A DNA stretch of 64,000 bases from Clostridium saccharoperbutylacetonicum N1-4(HMT). Its GTDB lineage: Bacteria; Bacillota; Clostridia; Clostridiales; Clostridiaceae. Both the position numbers and the translations under genes were made by a program. Where the stretch lies: the NCBI RefSeq assembly GCF_000340885.1, contig NC_020291.1, positions 565,001 to 629,000 of the forward strand, given 5' to 3'. This document shows, one piece after another, positions 1 to 9,754 of the stretch. Below the pieces are notes generated by a model. The model was not told the origin of the DNA, did no database searches, and worked only from the letters and a program-made list of their open reading frames with translations. Each line of letters opens with the position of its first letter. Within the stretch, counting starts at the first letter, position 1.

Positions 1-399
<399 letters not shown>

Positions 400-440
400 T
401 AAGTTAAGTTGTAAAAAATACATTAGTAATTATATGCAAT

Positions 441-465
441 TTTGAAAGAACATGTTTCTTTCAAA
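441..465 (+). other. Hairpin in the 23S-tRNA spacer
   Basis: A perfect 10-bp inverted repeat (TTTGAAAGAA / TTCTTTCAAA) with a 5-base loop lies between the 23S end and tRNA-Asn. There is no T tract, so it is more likely an rRNA/tRNA processing element than a terminator. This role is inferred. Confidence 0.5.
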
Positions 466-473
466 GATAGCGT

Positions 474-548
<75 letters not shown>

Positions 549-575
549 TTTTTTTATAAAAAATGAAAAAATTTT

Positions 576-598
576 AGTCGAGAAATCGGCTTTTTTTT
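576..598 (+). terminator. Rho-independent terminator of the rrn operon
   Basis: A 6-bp stem (AGTCGA / TCGGCT) with a GAAA tetraloop is followed by about eight T's. It lies 28 bases after tRNA-Asn and closes the rRNA-tRNA transcript. Confidence 0.8.
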
Positions 599-711
599 AT
601 TGTATAAAACTCATAAAATAACTATACTATATATAGAAATGAAAAATGTTTTTCAAGGTTAATTTATAGTAGTATAATAACTAAATTCACTAAAATATAT
701 GAGGTAGAAAA

Positions 712-1671
712 ATGAAGTTTGATAGAAGGAATAATAATAAAATGAAAAATATAAAAAGAGCAAGAACTACTATATTATTTATTATAGTTGCAATATTTGT
801 AATTGTAGGTAGTGCTTTAGCAGCTCAGAAATTTTCGGCGTCAAGACAAGCCGTACAGGCACTTGATGAGGTGAAGGATGATAAAAATCAAAAATTAGAC
901 TCAAGTAGTACCCAAGAAGACAAAAATGGTTCAACTGAAACTGCACCTACAAAAGAAAGTAATTCAGGAGTTGAAGATGTTGCATTTGTAGAGAAGTACT
1001 TAAATCAGCAAATGAAAGGGCAAAAACCTGATGGAGCGGATGGAAAAAAAGTTGCATATTTAACTTTTGATGATGGACCATCAGAAACAGTAACTCCTCA
1101 AATATTGGATATCCTTAAGGCAGAAAATGTACATGCGACTTTTTTTCTTGTTGGTAAAGAAATAGATGCAAGTGAAACTAATAAAAATTTAGTTAAAAGA
1201 GAGTATGCAGAAGGAAATGCTATAGGAAATCATACTTATACACATGATTACAATTATTTGTATCCAAAGAATAAAATAAACGTAAATACTTGTATGTCTG
1301 ATTTTGAAAAAACAAATCAATCTTTAAAAAATGTTTTAGGGCAAGATTTTTCAACAAGAGCTGTTAGATTCCCTGGAGGACAAATGACTTGGGAGAAAAG
1401 TGACCCTCAAGGTACAGTTGCAATAGATAAGGCTTTACATGATAAAGATTATCATCAAATTGATTGGAATGCGCTATCAGGGGATGCAGAAAGTAAAGCT
1501 AAAAGGACTGCAGAACAGTTAACTCAAGAAGCTATAAAAACTATAGGTAAAAGAGAAAAAGTTATAATATTAATGCATGATACTTATGGAAAAGAAGAAA
1601 CAGCAAAGGCTTTACCAGGCATAATAAAATACTTAAAAGATCAAGGGTATGAATTTAAGATATTAAAATAG
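712..1671 (+). CDS. Membrane-anchored polysaccharide deacetylase (CE4)
   Basis: A 319-residue NodB-type deacetylase that probably removes N-acetyl groups from peptidoglycan or another cell-surface glycan outside the membrane. Residues 19-38 form one transmembrane anchor, followed by a polar, low-complexity linker to about 110. The CE4 motifs are all visible: TFDDGP (D120, D121), HTYTH with metal ligands H174 and H178, RFPGG, DWNALSGDA, and ILMHD with the catalytic His near the C-terminus. ATG 712 has GAGGT six bases upstream; an internal ATG at 742 lacks a ribosome site. The gene is monocistronic, between the rrn terminator and its own terminator at 1700. Substrate (peptidoglycan versus other chitin-like glycan) is not decided by sequence. 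Confidence 0.9.
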   Translation: MKFDRRNNNKMKNIKRARTTILFIIVAIFVIVGSALAAQKFSASRQAVQALDEVKDDKNQKLDSSSTQEDKNGSTETAPTKESNSGVEDVAFVEKYLNQQMKGQKPDGADGKKVAYLTFDDGPSETVTPQILDILKAENVHATFFLVGKEIDASETNKNLVKREYAEGNAIGNHTYTHDYNYLYPKNKINVNTCMSDFEKTNQSLKNVLGQDFSTRAVRFPGGQMTWEKSDPQGTVAIDKALHDKDYHQIDWNALSGDAESKAKRTAEQLTQEAIKTIGKREKVIILMHDTYGKEETAKALPGIIKYLKDQGYEFKILK

Positions 1672-1699
1672 TTCATGAAATTAATTGTAATAGTTTATA

Positions 1700-1743
1700 A
1701 ATAGGCTATGTTATTAACATTAAATAACATAGTCTATTTTTTA
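1700..1743 (+). terminator. Terminator after the deacetylase
   Basis: A long hairpin (AATAGGCTATGTTATT pairing with AATAACATAGTCTATT, one G-T pair) is followed by a run of T's. Confidence 0.85.
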
Positions 1744-1868
1744 TTTTAGGATAATAAAAAAATTATGTATAGGTAAAGAATTTAATGGTAAACTGGTAAT
1801 ATATATTAATTTTGATTTTTTATCTTTTTATATATTAGATAGATAAGTTTAATGTAAGGAGGAATTTT

Positions 1869-3254
1869 ATGTTATCAAGAAGTGTTGCCCAAGAGGTATT
1901 AGAAAAATGTCTAGTAACTGGAGGAGATTTTGCTGAATTATTTGAAGATGATTCAGTTAATAATTCTATAGTTCTAGTTGATGGAAGAGTTGATGATGCA
2001 ATAGGTGGCAGAAGTTATGGAATAGGAATTAGAATATTTAAGGGATTAAATAGTGTATATGCATATACAAACAATAATAGTTTAAATAGCCTTTTAGATA
2101 CTGCATATAGAGCAGCTTTAGCCTTAGGAGAAGTAAAAGAAAACAATGGGCTTTCAATTGTTTTAAATGAAAAGAAAATAGAAACTATACATCCAATCCT
2201 ATATTACCCAAAGGATGTAGCTTATGATAAGAAAATAGCTATATTAAAAAAGGCCTATAAAGGTGCAAAGGAATTTAACACTGATATTTCACAAGTTATT
2301 GCAAATTATTCTGATAAAGATCAAAATATTTTAATTGCAAATACTGAGGGGTTATATATTGCAGATAGGAGAATCCGAACAAGACTTGGTGTAAGTGCAA
2401 TTGCATCAAAAGGAAATGAAAATCAAACTGGTTTTGAAGGACCAGGAAGACATATGGGGATTGAAATGTTTGATAACATAGATCCAGAATATCACGGTAG
2501 AGAAGCAGCAAGAGTGGCTCATACTATGTTACATGCTAAGAATTGCCCGGCTGGTAATATGACTGTTGTAATTGATAATGGATTTGGTGGTGTTATATTC
2601 CACGAAGCTTGTGGTCACTCTTTAGAAGCAAGCGCTGTAGCTAAAGGAAATTCGGTTTTTGCTAATAAATTAGGAGAGCAGATTGCATCTACTAAAGTTA
2701 CCGCAATAGATGATGGTACAATGCCAAATGCTTGGGGATCATTAAACATTGATGATGAAGGAAATAAGACTCGAAAGAATATCTTAATTGAAAATGGTAT
2801 TTTAAAGGGTTATATGATTGATAAGCTTAATGGTAGACGTATGAACATGGAGGCAACAGGTAGTTCAAGAAGGCAAAGCTATAAATTCCAGCCAACTTCA
2901 AGAATGACCAATACTTATATAGCAGCTGGTAATGATAATCCGGCAGATATTATTAAATCTGTTGAAGATGGATTATATGCTAAAAAGTTAGGTGGAGGAT
3001 CTGTTAATCCTGTTACTGGTGAATTTAACTTTGCTGTTCAAGAAGGCTATTTAGTTAAAAATGGTGAAATTCAAGAGCCTGTAAGAGGAGCAAGTCTTAT
3101 CGGTAAAGGAAGTCAAGTTCTTATGGATATTGATATGGTTGGAAATAATTTAGAGGTGGCTCAAGGGATGTGTGGATCATCCTCTGGAAGTATTCCTACT
3201 AATGTAGGTCAGCCTATGATTAGAGTTAAGAAAATGACAGTAGGAGGTAGATAG
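1869..3254 (+). CDS. tldD: TldD metallopeptidase subunit
   Basis: The 461-residue protein is the catalytic subunit of the TldD/TldE (PmbA) zinc peptidase. In E. coli this pair degrades unfolded peptides, matures microcin B17 and degrades CcdA. The hallmark HExxxH zinc motif is present as HEACGH in GVIFHEACGHSLEA (about residues 242-255), and the C-terminal glycine-rich region (GGGSVNPVTGEFNF) is typical. ATG 1869 follows AAGGAGG at good spacing. The partner gene starts 2 bases after the stop, so the pair is one operon, as expected for a heterodimer. Cytoplasmic. The native substrate is unknown; in bacteria making RiPPs it can be a leader peptide, but no RiPP precursor is seen next to it. Confidence 0.95.
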   Translation: MLSRSVAQEVLEKCLVTGGDFAELFEDDSVNNSIVLVDGRVDDAIGGRSYGIGIRIFKGLNSVYAYTNNNSLNSLLDTAYRAALALGEVKENNGLSIVLNEKKIETIHPILYYPKDVAYDKKIAILKKAYKGAKEFNTDISQVIANYSDKDQNILIANTEGLYIADRRIRTRLGVSAIASKGNENQTGFEGPGRHMGIEMFDNIDPEYHGREAARVAHTMLHAKNCPAGNMTVVIDNGFGGVIFHEACGHSLEASAVAKGNSVFANKLGEQIASTKVTAIDDGTMPNAWGSLNIDDEGNKTRKNILIENGILKGYMIDKLNGRRMNMEATGSSRRQSYKFQPTSRMTNTYIAAGNDNPADIIKSVEDGLYAKKLGGGSVNPVTGEFNFAVQEGYLVKNGEIQEPVRGASLIGKGSQVLMDIDMVGNNLEVAQGMCGSSSGSIPTNVGQPMIRVKKMTVGGR

Positions 3255-3256
3255 AT

Positions 3257-4600
3257 ATGGATTTTAACTTATTTAAAGAAGAATTATTTAAAGAAGCTAA
3301 GAATTCAGGCTTTGAAGAATGTGAAATATATTATTCTGATGCTGAAAGTTTGAGTATAAATATATATGAAGGTGAAGTTGAAAAATATAAATTAAATAAT
3401 GCTTTTGGATTATCCTTTAGAGGAAAAATAAATGATAAGATGGGATATTCATATACAGAGATTTTAGATGAAGAAGCAATAAAAACTCTGATTACAAATG
3501 CTAAAGCTGCAGCACTTTCTATAGAAAATGATGATGTACAATTTATATATGAAGGGGATAAGGAATACAAAGAGATAAATTCCTATAAAAAAGAATTAGA
3601 TGAAATAAAACCTGATGAACTTATATCCCTTGCTATAGAAATAGAGAAGGAATGTAAAAAGCAATGTGATAAGGTAGTAAGTTTCCAAGGTTGTGGAATA
3701 GGATATGGTAAATCTACTTATGGTATCATTAATTCAAAAGGTCTTAATTTACAAAATGAAAGAAATAGCTTAACTGCATATGTTGTTCCAATAGTTGAAG
3801 ACAATGAGATAAAATATGATGGGACAGGGTACGTGATAGCTAAAAATTTAGGTGAAGTAAAGCCAGAAGTTATAGCTAAACAAGGGCTTGAAGAAGCACT
3901 ATCAAAAATTGGTGGAAAGAGTATTCCATCAGGAAAATATAAGATGATCATAAATAATGAAGCTATGGTATCTTTACTTGGAACTTTCTCTTCAATATTT
4001 AATGCAGAACAAGTACAAAAGGGCTTATCTTTATTAAAGGGAAAAGAAGGAGAAATTATTGCATCAGATATCGTGACTTTAGTAGATGACCCTCATTTAG
4101 AAGACGGTCTTGGAACAACTTCTTTTGATGATGAAGGTGTTGCAACTTATAAAAAAGAAATAATCACAAAAGGAAAACTAAATACTTTTTTATATAATTT
4201 AAAGACAGCACATAAAGCAGGAGTAAAGTCTACAGGAAATGGATTTAAAAGTTCTTATGCATCTATAGTTGGCATAAGTGCAACAAACTTTTATATAGAG
4301 CCAGGAAAGAAATCTTTTGATGAACTTTGTGAAGAAGTTAAAGATGGAGTTATAATAACAGATTTTGCAGGTCTTCATTCAGGGGCTAGTGCAGTTACAG
4401 GAGATTTTTCTTTGGCAGCTAAAGGGTTCATGATTGAAGATGGAAAGAAGAGTTTCCCTGTTGAGCAGATAACAGTAGCAGGTAATTTCTTCACTCTATT
4501 AAAGGATATAGAAGAAGTGGGCAGTGATTTGAAATTCCCAATGAGCAGTATAGGATGCCCATCTGTAGTTGTAAAGGAACTTTCTGTGGCAGGAAAATAG
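3257..4600 (+). CDS. tldE: TldE/PmbA peptidase partner subunit
   Basis: A 447-residue paralogue of TldD that forms the heterodimeric metalloprotease with it. The family fold is clear from the C-terminal block DFAGLHSGASAVTGDFSLAAKGF and the final VVVKELSVAG, but, as is normal for PmbA/TldE, there is no HExxxH motif, so zinc chemistry comes from TldD. Translation starts 2 bases after tldD stops and is probably coupled to it. A terminator follows at 4676. Confidence 0.93.
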   Translation: MDFNLFKEELFKEAKNSGFEECEIYYSDAESLSINIYEGEVEKYKLNNAFGLSFRGKINDKMGYSYTEILDEEAIKTLITNAKAAALSIENDDVQFIYEGDKEYKEINSYKKELDEIKPDELISLAIEIEKECKKQCDKVVSFQGCGIGYGKSTYGIINSKGLNLQNERNSLTAYVVPIVEDNEIKYDGTGYVIAKNLGEVKPEVIAKQGLEEALSKIGGKSIPSGKYKMIINNEAMVSLLGTFSSIFNAEQVQKGLSLLKGKEGEIIASDIVTLVDDPHLEDGLGTTSFDDEGVATYKKEIITKGKLNTFLYNLKTAHKAGVKSTGNGFKSSYASIVGISATNFYIEPGKKSFDELCEEVKDGVIITDFAGLHSGASAVTGDFSLAAKGFMIEDGKKSFPVEQITVAGNFFTLLKDIEEVGSDLKFPMSSIGCPSVVVKELSVAGK

Positions 4601-4675
4601 ATAAAAGTATATAGTAATTGAAAAAATATAATAAGAAATTTATTGAAGAAACTATAATAAATAAGAAGTTTGAAG

Positions 4676-4707
4676 AAGTGGAGGAAGCATAAGTCCTTCA
4701 CTTTTTT
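4676..4707 (+). terminator. Terminator of tldDE
   Basis: A 10-bp stem (AAGTGGAGGA / TCCTTCACTT, one G-T pair) with an 8-base loop is followed by a T tract. Confidence 0.85.
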
Positions 4708-4840
4708 GATGTTTAAGAAATTAATGATAAATTAGTATGTTATAGGCATTTTTTGTATAAAAACTCTAACAAAATTTAATTATACAGATTATAATAAAGT
4801 AGTATGTATGGAACCAATATAAATAAATGCAAGGAGGAAG

Positions 4841-5953
4841 ATGATGAACAAGAACATTTCAATACTTATGTTTATAATGTCATTAATAGGTATACTATAC
4901 AATATGTTTTTTGTTTCAGATGCTGTTAGTGTGATTATTAGGATAACTTGCATTATAGGAATATTAATTCTTGAATTTTTGAATTATTCTTTTAAGATAA
5001 ATGAAAAGAACATTAATTTTCTTCAACTTATTGGTATTTTAATTTTTTTAAAGTTAGGGTATTATGAGTTAAATTTCTTTTTGCCAATAATATTGTTTAA
5101 AATATTAAATAAGAAGATAAATATATTAGTTAGTATAGGAATTAGTAGTGCAATAATTTTTTACATTTTTAAAGAAAATGTATTTTATATGATAACTTAT
5201 GCTGTAGTTGTAAATTTGTATTTATTTGAATTAAAGAAACAAAATGAAGATAAAGAAAAAATTAAAGAATTTGATAGAGAACAAAGATATGAACATCACT
5301 TAATGGAGAATAAAATTAGAAATCTAGAACGGTATTTAGAGCAGAATAATGTTGTTACCAGTTTAAGAGAGAGAAATTTTATGGCTCAAAAGCTTCATGA
5401 TCATTTAGGGCATAGAATAACAAGTTCAATTATGCAGTTAGAAGTGACAAAAGAAACCTTAGGTAAAAATAATGAACTTGCATATAAATATCTAACAACT
5501 TCTATGACGAATCTTAGAGAAGGAATGGATGAAATAAGGGAAGTATTGAGGAAGGTAAAGCCAAGGGATAAAGTAATAGGAATTGAAAATATTAAAGAAC
5601 AATTATTAAAATTTGAATATAGTACAGGAGTAAAAACATCTTTAATTATTGAAGGTGATACAAGTAGGTTTACTTTAAAATTGTGGATGGTGATACAGGA
5701 TAATCTTAGTGAAGCATTAACCAATGCTGCAAAATACTCTACAGGGGATGAAATTAAACTATCTATTTACATATATAATAAAATAGTTAGGATAGAATTC
5801 AGAGATAATGGAAAAGGATATAAGACATTAAATAAAGGACTTGGGCTTAGAGGAATTGATGAAAGAATTCAAAACCTTAGAGGAAGAGTAGAATATTATA
5901 ATGATAATGGATTTGTAATAAATGCAGTTTTGAATCTGGAGGATAAGCAATGA
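4841..5953 (+). CDS. NarL/DegS-type sensor histidine kinase
   Basis: A 370-residue membrane kinase of the HisKA_3 class. Residues 1-130 are strongly hydrophobic with several transmembrane helices and no obvious extracellular domain, so it may sense the membrane itself or an intramembrane ligand. A coiled segment (~131-172) leads to the H-box KLHDHLGHR (H186), then an HATPase domain with N-box LSEALTNAAKYS, DNGKGYK and GLGLRGIDERI. AAGGAGG precedes ATG 4841; ATG 4844 is an alternative. The response regulator overlaps the 3' end by four bases (ATGA). An ABC export operon lies 2.9 kb downstream, the kind of target such intramembrane-sensing kinases often control, but two other genes stand between, so this link is inference. 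Confidence 0.9.
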   Translation: MMNKNISILMFIMSLIGILYNMFFVSDAVSVIIRITCIIGILILEFLNYSFKINEKNINFLQLIGILIFLKLGYYELNFFLPIILFKILNKKINILVSIGISSAIIFYIFKENVFYMITYAVVVNLYLFELKKQNEDKEKIKEFDREQRYEHHLMENKIRNLERYLEQNNVVTSLRERNFMAQKLHDHLGHRITSSIMQLEVTKETLGKNNELAYKYLTTSMTNLREGMDEIREVLRKVKPRDKVIGIENIKEQLLKFEYSTGVKTSLIIEGDTSRFTLKLWMVIQDNLSEALTNAAKYSTGDEIKLSIYIYNKIVRIEFRDNGKGYKTLNKGLGLRGIDERIQNLRGRVEYYNDNGFVINAVLNLEDKQ

Positions 5954-6570
5954 GTATTAAAATATTAATATGTGATGATGACAGTTTAATTAGAGAAAGT
6001 TTAAAAATACTTTTACCCATTAAAGGGGATATAGAAGTGGTTGGGGAGGCTTCAAATGGTAGAGAAGCTATTCAATTTTGTTTAGAAAATCATGTGGATG
6101 TAGCATTAATTGATATAAGAATGCCAGAAGTTAATGGTGTTGAAGCTGTTCAGGAAATTGCAAAAAATACTAAAGTTAAATGTTTAATATTAACTACATT
6201 TGATGAAGAAGAATATATAAATGAAGCACTCTTAAATGGGGCAAAAGGATACATATTAAAGAATTCTTCGCCAGAGCAGATAGTGAATTCTATAATTTCA
6301 GTATATAATAACACAATTGTTATGAATGAAAATATTTTGGACAAGATTCATGGGATGGAGACAGAGCCTGAATTTAAGAATTATGAATTTACAGACAGAG
6401 AAAAAGAAATAATAAAAGCTATAAGCGAAGGTCTAAGTAATAGGGAAATCAGTAATAAATTATTTATTTCAGAGGGTACAATAAAAAATTACATTACAGC
6501 AATTTTAGATAAAACAAGTCTTGAACATAGAACGGCATTGGCGGTTAATTATTTAAAGGGAAATTTGTGA
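5950..6570 (+). CDS. NarL/LuxR-family response regulator
   Basis: A 206-residue regulator partnered with the kinase just upstream. The receiver domain carries the acidic pair D10/D11 and phospho-acceptor D55 (VALIDIRMPE). The C-terminal LuxR helix-turn-helix begins at FTDREKEIIKAISEG and includes SNREISNKLFISEGTIKNY. Its ATG overlaps the kinase stop, implying translational coupling. A strong terminator at 6581 ends this two-gene operon. Confidence 0.93.
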   Translation: MSIKILICDDDSLIRESLKILLPIKGDIEVVGEASNGREAIQFCLENHVDVALIDIRMPEVNGVEAVQEIAKNTKVKCLILTTFDEEEYINEALLNGAKGYILKNSSPEQIVNSIISVYNNTIVMNENILDKIHGMETEPEFKNYEFTDREKEIIKAISEGLSNREISNKLFISEGTIKNYITAILDKTSLEHRTALAVNYLKGNL

Positions 6571-6580
6571 TTTTACTTAA

Positions 6581-6617
6581 AATGAGCTTTCAGAGTTGAG
6601 GAAAGCTCATTTTTTTA
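6581..6617 (+). terminator. Terminator of the two-component operon
   Basis: A perfect 11-bp stem (AATGAGCTTTC / GAAAGCTCATT), a 9-base loop and seven T's. Confidence 0.9.
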
Positions 6618-6736
6618 TAAGGGTTGTAGTAGAGTTTTAGCAATATCATACAAGAAATATTATTATATTAATGCTATTCTTAGGATGGATTAAAGCTGTA
6701 TATCATTTAAATATTACAAATATGGAGGGGGCTAAA

Positions 6737-7579
6737 ATGCGAAAAGAAATTCGAAGTGTATATTTTGATACTGATTTAAATATAGAAGCATATAGTTTAA
6801 AGGGAATTGTACAAAAGTTTCCTAATCATTTTCATGATTATTATGTAATTGGCTTTATTGAAAGTGGAAAGCGCCATTTATCTTGCAAAAATAAGTCGTA
6901 TAATATTGGACCAGGTGATGTGACTATATTTAATCCTAATGATAATCATACTTGTGAACAAATTGACAATTGGCCATTAGATTATCGTAGTATAAACATC
7001 AAGTTAGATATAATGAAAAAAGTTGTATATGAGATAACAAACAAAGATTATGTGCCTTACTTTACAGAGAATGTATTGTTTAATAGTGATCTTATAAATT
7101 CATTAGGGGAGTTGCATCGTATGATAGTGAAGGAAGAAAAAGAGTTTAAGAAAGAAGAAATTTTTTTCTTTGTCATGGAGCAATTGATAAGTGAATATTC
7201 AGATTGCAGCAGAGTCACTAATCTACAAGAGTCAAATATGCAAATAAATGCAATATGTGAATTTTTAGAGGATAATTATACAAGAAATATTACCCTAAAT
7301 GAGTTAAGTAATTTAACTGGAATTAGTAAATATCATCTATTACGCTCTTTTGCAAAACAAAAAGGCATATCTCCATACAGTTATCTTGAAGCAATTCGTA
7401 TTAATGAAGCAAAAAAATTTTTAGAGAAGGGCTTTTCACCAGTAGAGGTAGCTCTTAAAACAGGATTTACAGATCAAAGCCACTTCACTAATTTCTTTAA
7501 AAAATTCATTGGAATTACACCAAAGCAATATATGAAAATATTTTTAGTTAAAGATGAGGAGCAGTTAAATGAAAAATAA
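6737..7579 (+). CDS. AraC-family transcriptional regulator (cupin sensor)
   Basis: A 280-residue regulator with an N-terminal AraC-binding cupin (HFHDYYVIGFIESG and GPGDVTIFNPNDNHTC) and a C-terminal double helix-turn-helix (LSNLTGISKYHLLRSF; GFTDQSHFTNFFKKF-GITPKQYMK). The start is set at ATG 6737 because GGAGGGG lies six bases before it; an open frame extends back to 6671 without a ribosome site. Its 3' end overlaps the EamA transporter gene by 11 bases, so it very likely controls that exporter in response to a small ligand. The ligand is not visible from sequence. Confidence 0.9.
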   Translation: MRKEIRSVYFDTDLNIEAYSLKGIVQKFPNHFHDYYVIGFIESGKRHLSCKNKSYNIGPGDVTIFNPNDNHTCEQIDNWPLDYRSINIKLDIMKKVVYEITNKDYVPYFTENVLFNSDLINSLGELHRMIVKEEKEFKKEEIFFFVMEQLISEYSDCSRVTNLQESNMQINAICEFLEDNYTRNITLNELSNLTGISKYHLLRSFAKQKGISPYSYLEAIRINEAKKFLEKGFSPVEVALKTGFTDQSHFTNFFKKFIGITPKQYMKIFLVKDEEQLNEK

Positions 7580-8507
7580 ACTTATTATAGGTAATTTAAT
7601 TACTTTATTTACAATGATTATTTGGGGAACTACCTACATTTCTACTAAAATACTTTTGCAGAATCTTCAGCCAATGGAGATATTATTTTATAGATTTATA
7701 ATTGCTTATTTCATATTGATTCTTATGTATCCTAAATTTAAAAAGATTAGTAGTTTTAAAGAAGAGCTAGTGTTCATGAGCGCTGGAGCTACAGGAGTTA
7801 CGTTATATTATTTAATTGAAAATGTAGCATTAAAATATACTCTTGCATCTAATGTAGGCTTATTTAGTGCTATGGCACCCATATTAACTGCGATATTAAG
7901 TAATTTTTTTATAGAGCATGAGGACTTTGAAAAAAAGCTATTATATGGATTTGTTATTTCAATAGCAGGTGTGTTTTTAGTTATATTTAATGGGAATTTC
8001 ATTTTAAAATTAAATCCTTTAGGAGATTTTCTGGCAATATTAGCTTCATTTATTTGGGCAGTTTATTCTATAATCTTAAAAAAACTTAATAACAAATATA
8101 AGTATAATTATATATACATCACAAGAAAAATCTTTTTTTATGGAGTAATGTTTATGATACCATTAATGTTTGCATTGAAAGTAAATTTAACACTAGAAAA
8201 ATTGATCATTCCAAATGTGTTACTCAATATATTATTTCTAAGCTTAATAGCTTCAGCACTATGTTTTATTACTTGGAATATAGGTGTGAGTTATATTGGT
8301 GCAGTAAAGGCTAGCAACTATATTTATGTAGTTCCACTTATAACAACTGTAACATCAATAATAGTATTAAAAGAGCCAATAACTAATATAGTTTTGATAG
8401 GAGCAATTCTTATATTATCAGGGTTATACATATCTCAAAATGGTATTAAAAATCCACTTAAGTATTTGAATCCTATCATAAAAAAGATAAAAAGGGGTAC
8501 CATATAG
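7569..8507 (+). CDS. EamA/DMT-superfamily transporter
   Basis: A 312-residue membrane protein with about ten transmembrane helices in two EamA repeats (first begins LFTMIIWGTTYISTKILL, second around LGDFLAILASFIWAVYSI). Family members export amino acids, metabolites or drugs. The gene starts inside the end of the AraC gene (GAGGAG at 7557-7562). After its TAG stop the same frame stays open for another 38 codons to 8624 (see findings). Substrate unknown. Confidence 0.88.
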   Translation: MKNKLIIGNLITLFTMIIWGTTYISTKILLQNLQPMEILFYRFIIAYFILILMYPKFKKISSFKEELVFMSAGATGVTLYYLIENVALKYTLASNVGLFSAMAPILTAILSNFFIEHEDFEKKLLYGFVISIAGVFLVIFNGNFILKLNPLGDFLAILASFIWAVYSIILKKLNNKYKYNYIYITRKIFFYGVMFMIPLMFALKVNLTLEKLIIPNVLLNILFLSLIASALCFITWNIGVSYIGAVKASNYIYVVPLITTVTSIIVLKEPITNIVLIGAILILSGLYISQNGIKNPLKYLNPIIKKIKRGTI

Positions 8508-8670
8508 AAACGAAAATCCATTTCCACAGCTTTGGTAATACAAGCAAGTTCTACGCAGCAGTTTAAGCTTAAGATAAATGAAATTTTGTGCAAACCACTT
8601 AATGAATTTAAGCTAGAAGATTAATATAAGTCTTTACTTTAATGTATATGTGACAAAAGTAATACGTAAA

Positions 8671-8708
8671 AGGTGAGTTTTCTAACTATTGGAGACTCAT
8701 CTTTTTTT
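8671..8708 (+). terminator. Terminator of the AraC-EamA operon
   Basis: A 12-bp stem with G-T pairs (AGGTGAGTTTTC / GGAGACTCATCT) followed by seven T's. The ~300 bases from 8508 to 8810 hold, besides this, only a 38-codon open stretch in frame with the upstream gene. Confidence 0.85.
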
Positions 8709-8810
8709 ATATACTAGTATTATAGAAGATATCAGTTGTGTTGTATTTAATTTTAGAAGAAGATATTTTTTATATATTAATATTATAGAAGGATATGGGA
8801 GGTAACAAGA

Positions 8811-9743
8811 GTGAAAATGCTAGAAATAAAGAAACTTTACAAAGATTATGGAAATCATATAGCTGTTGATGGAATAGATTTAAAAATTGAAAAAGGGCAA
8901 ATTTATGGAATCCTTGGACCTAATGGAGCTGGAAAGAGTACAACCATAGGGATGATATGTGGGCTTATTAAAAAGACTTCAGGGGAGATAATCTATGAAG
9001 AAGAGACAAATAAAATAAGAAAATGGAAAGAAAATATAGGAATAGTTCCTCAAGATTTTGCAGTATATTGGGATTTGACAGCTGAAGATAATATTAGTTT
9101 TTTCTGCTCTTTATATGGATTTAAAGGGGAAGAACTTATAAAAAGAACTAATAGAACTTTAGATTTTGTTGGCCTTACAGAGGTGAAAAATAAAAAGGCA
9201 TCAGAATTTTCGGGTGGTATGAAGCGAAGACTTAATATTGGATGTGCAATAGCTCATTCACCTAAACTCATAATTATGGATGAACCAACTGTTGGTATAG
9301 ATCCACAATCTAGGAATCATATTTTAGAGTCAGTTAAAAGACTTAGGGAAGAGGGAGCAACAATAATATATACTTCTCACTATATGCAGGAGGTTGATGA
9401 TATTTGTGATAGGATTGCGGTAATTGATAATGGTCATATTATTGCAGAAGGGACAAGTGAAGAACTTAAAGAATTAATTCAAAATAAAAATAATTTAATT
9501 GTAAGTGTTGCTAAAAGGATTGATGGATTAGAAGAGAAACTTAAAGAAATTACTGGGGTTGAAAAAGTGATTTTTTTAGATAATGAATATAAGATTTCAA
9601 CATTGAAGAGTAGTAATTTAATCACGAGTATAGTAGCTGCTATTTCTGAGAATGGTGGAGATATAAAGAATATTATTAATGAAGAACCTAGTCTTGAAAC
9701 AGTATTCTTAGCATTGACTGGGAAAAACCTTAGGGAAAGTTAG
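8811..9743 (+). CDS. ABC-2 type exporter, ATP-binding subunit
   Basis: The 310-residue nucleotide-binding protein has Walker A GPNGAGKSTT, Q-loop VPQDFAVYW, signature FSGGMKRR, Walker B KLIIMDEPT and a switch histidine in TSHYMQEV. The C-terminal ~80 residues form the accessory domain common in drug and lipid exporters. A GTG start at 8811 is chosen because GGGAGG lies eight bases upstream; ATG 8817 is the alternative. It forms an operon with two permease genes (11-base gap, then an overlap), giving one ATPase plus two ABC-2 membrane subunits. Probable role: export of a drug, antimicrobial peptide or lipid. Confidence 0.93.
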   Translation: MKMLEIKKLYKDYGNHIAVDGIDLKIEKGQIYGILGPNGAGKSTTIGMICGLIKKTSGEIIYEEETNKIRKWKENIGIVPQDFAVYWDLTAEDNISFFCSLYGFKGEELIKRTNRTLDFVGLTEVKNKKASEFSGGMKRRLNIGCAIAHSPKLIIMDEPTVGIDPQSRNHILESVKRLREEGATIIYTSHYMQEVDDICDRIAVIDNGHIIAEGTSEELKELIQNKNNLIVSVAKRIDGLEEKLKEITGVEKVIFLDNEYKISTLKSSNLITSIVAAISENGGDIKNIINEEPSLETVFLALTGKNLRES

Positions 9744-9754
9744 AGGAGGATAGT

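Noticed and set aside
1869..4600. RiPP biosynthesis locus around tldDE
   Set aside because: No precursor peptide, maturase or exporter is adjacent; tldDE alone is a housekeeping pair.
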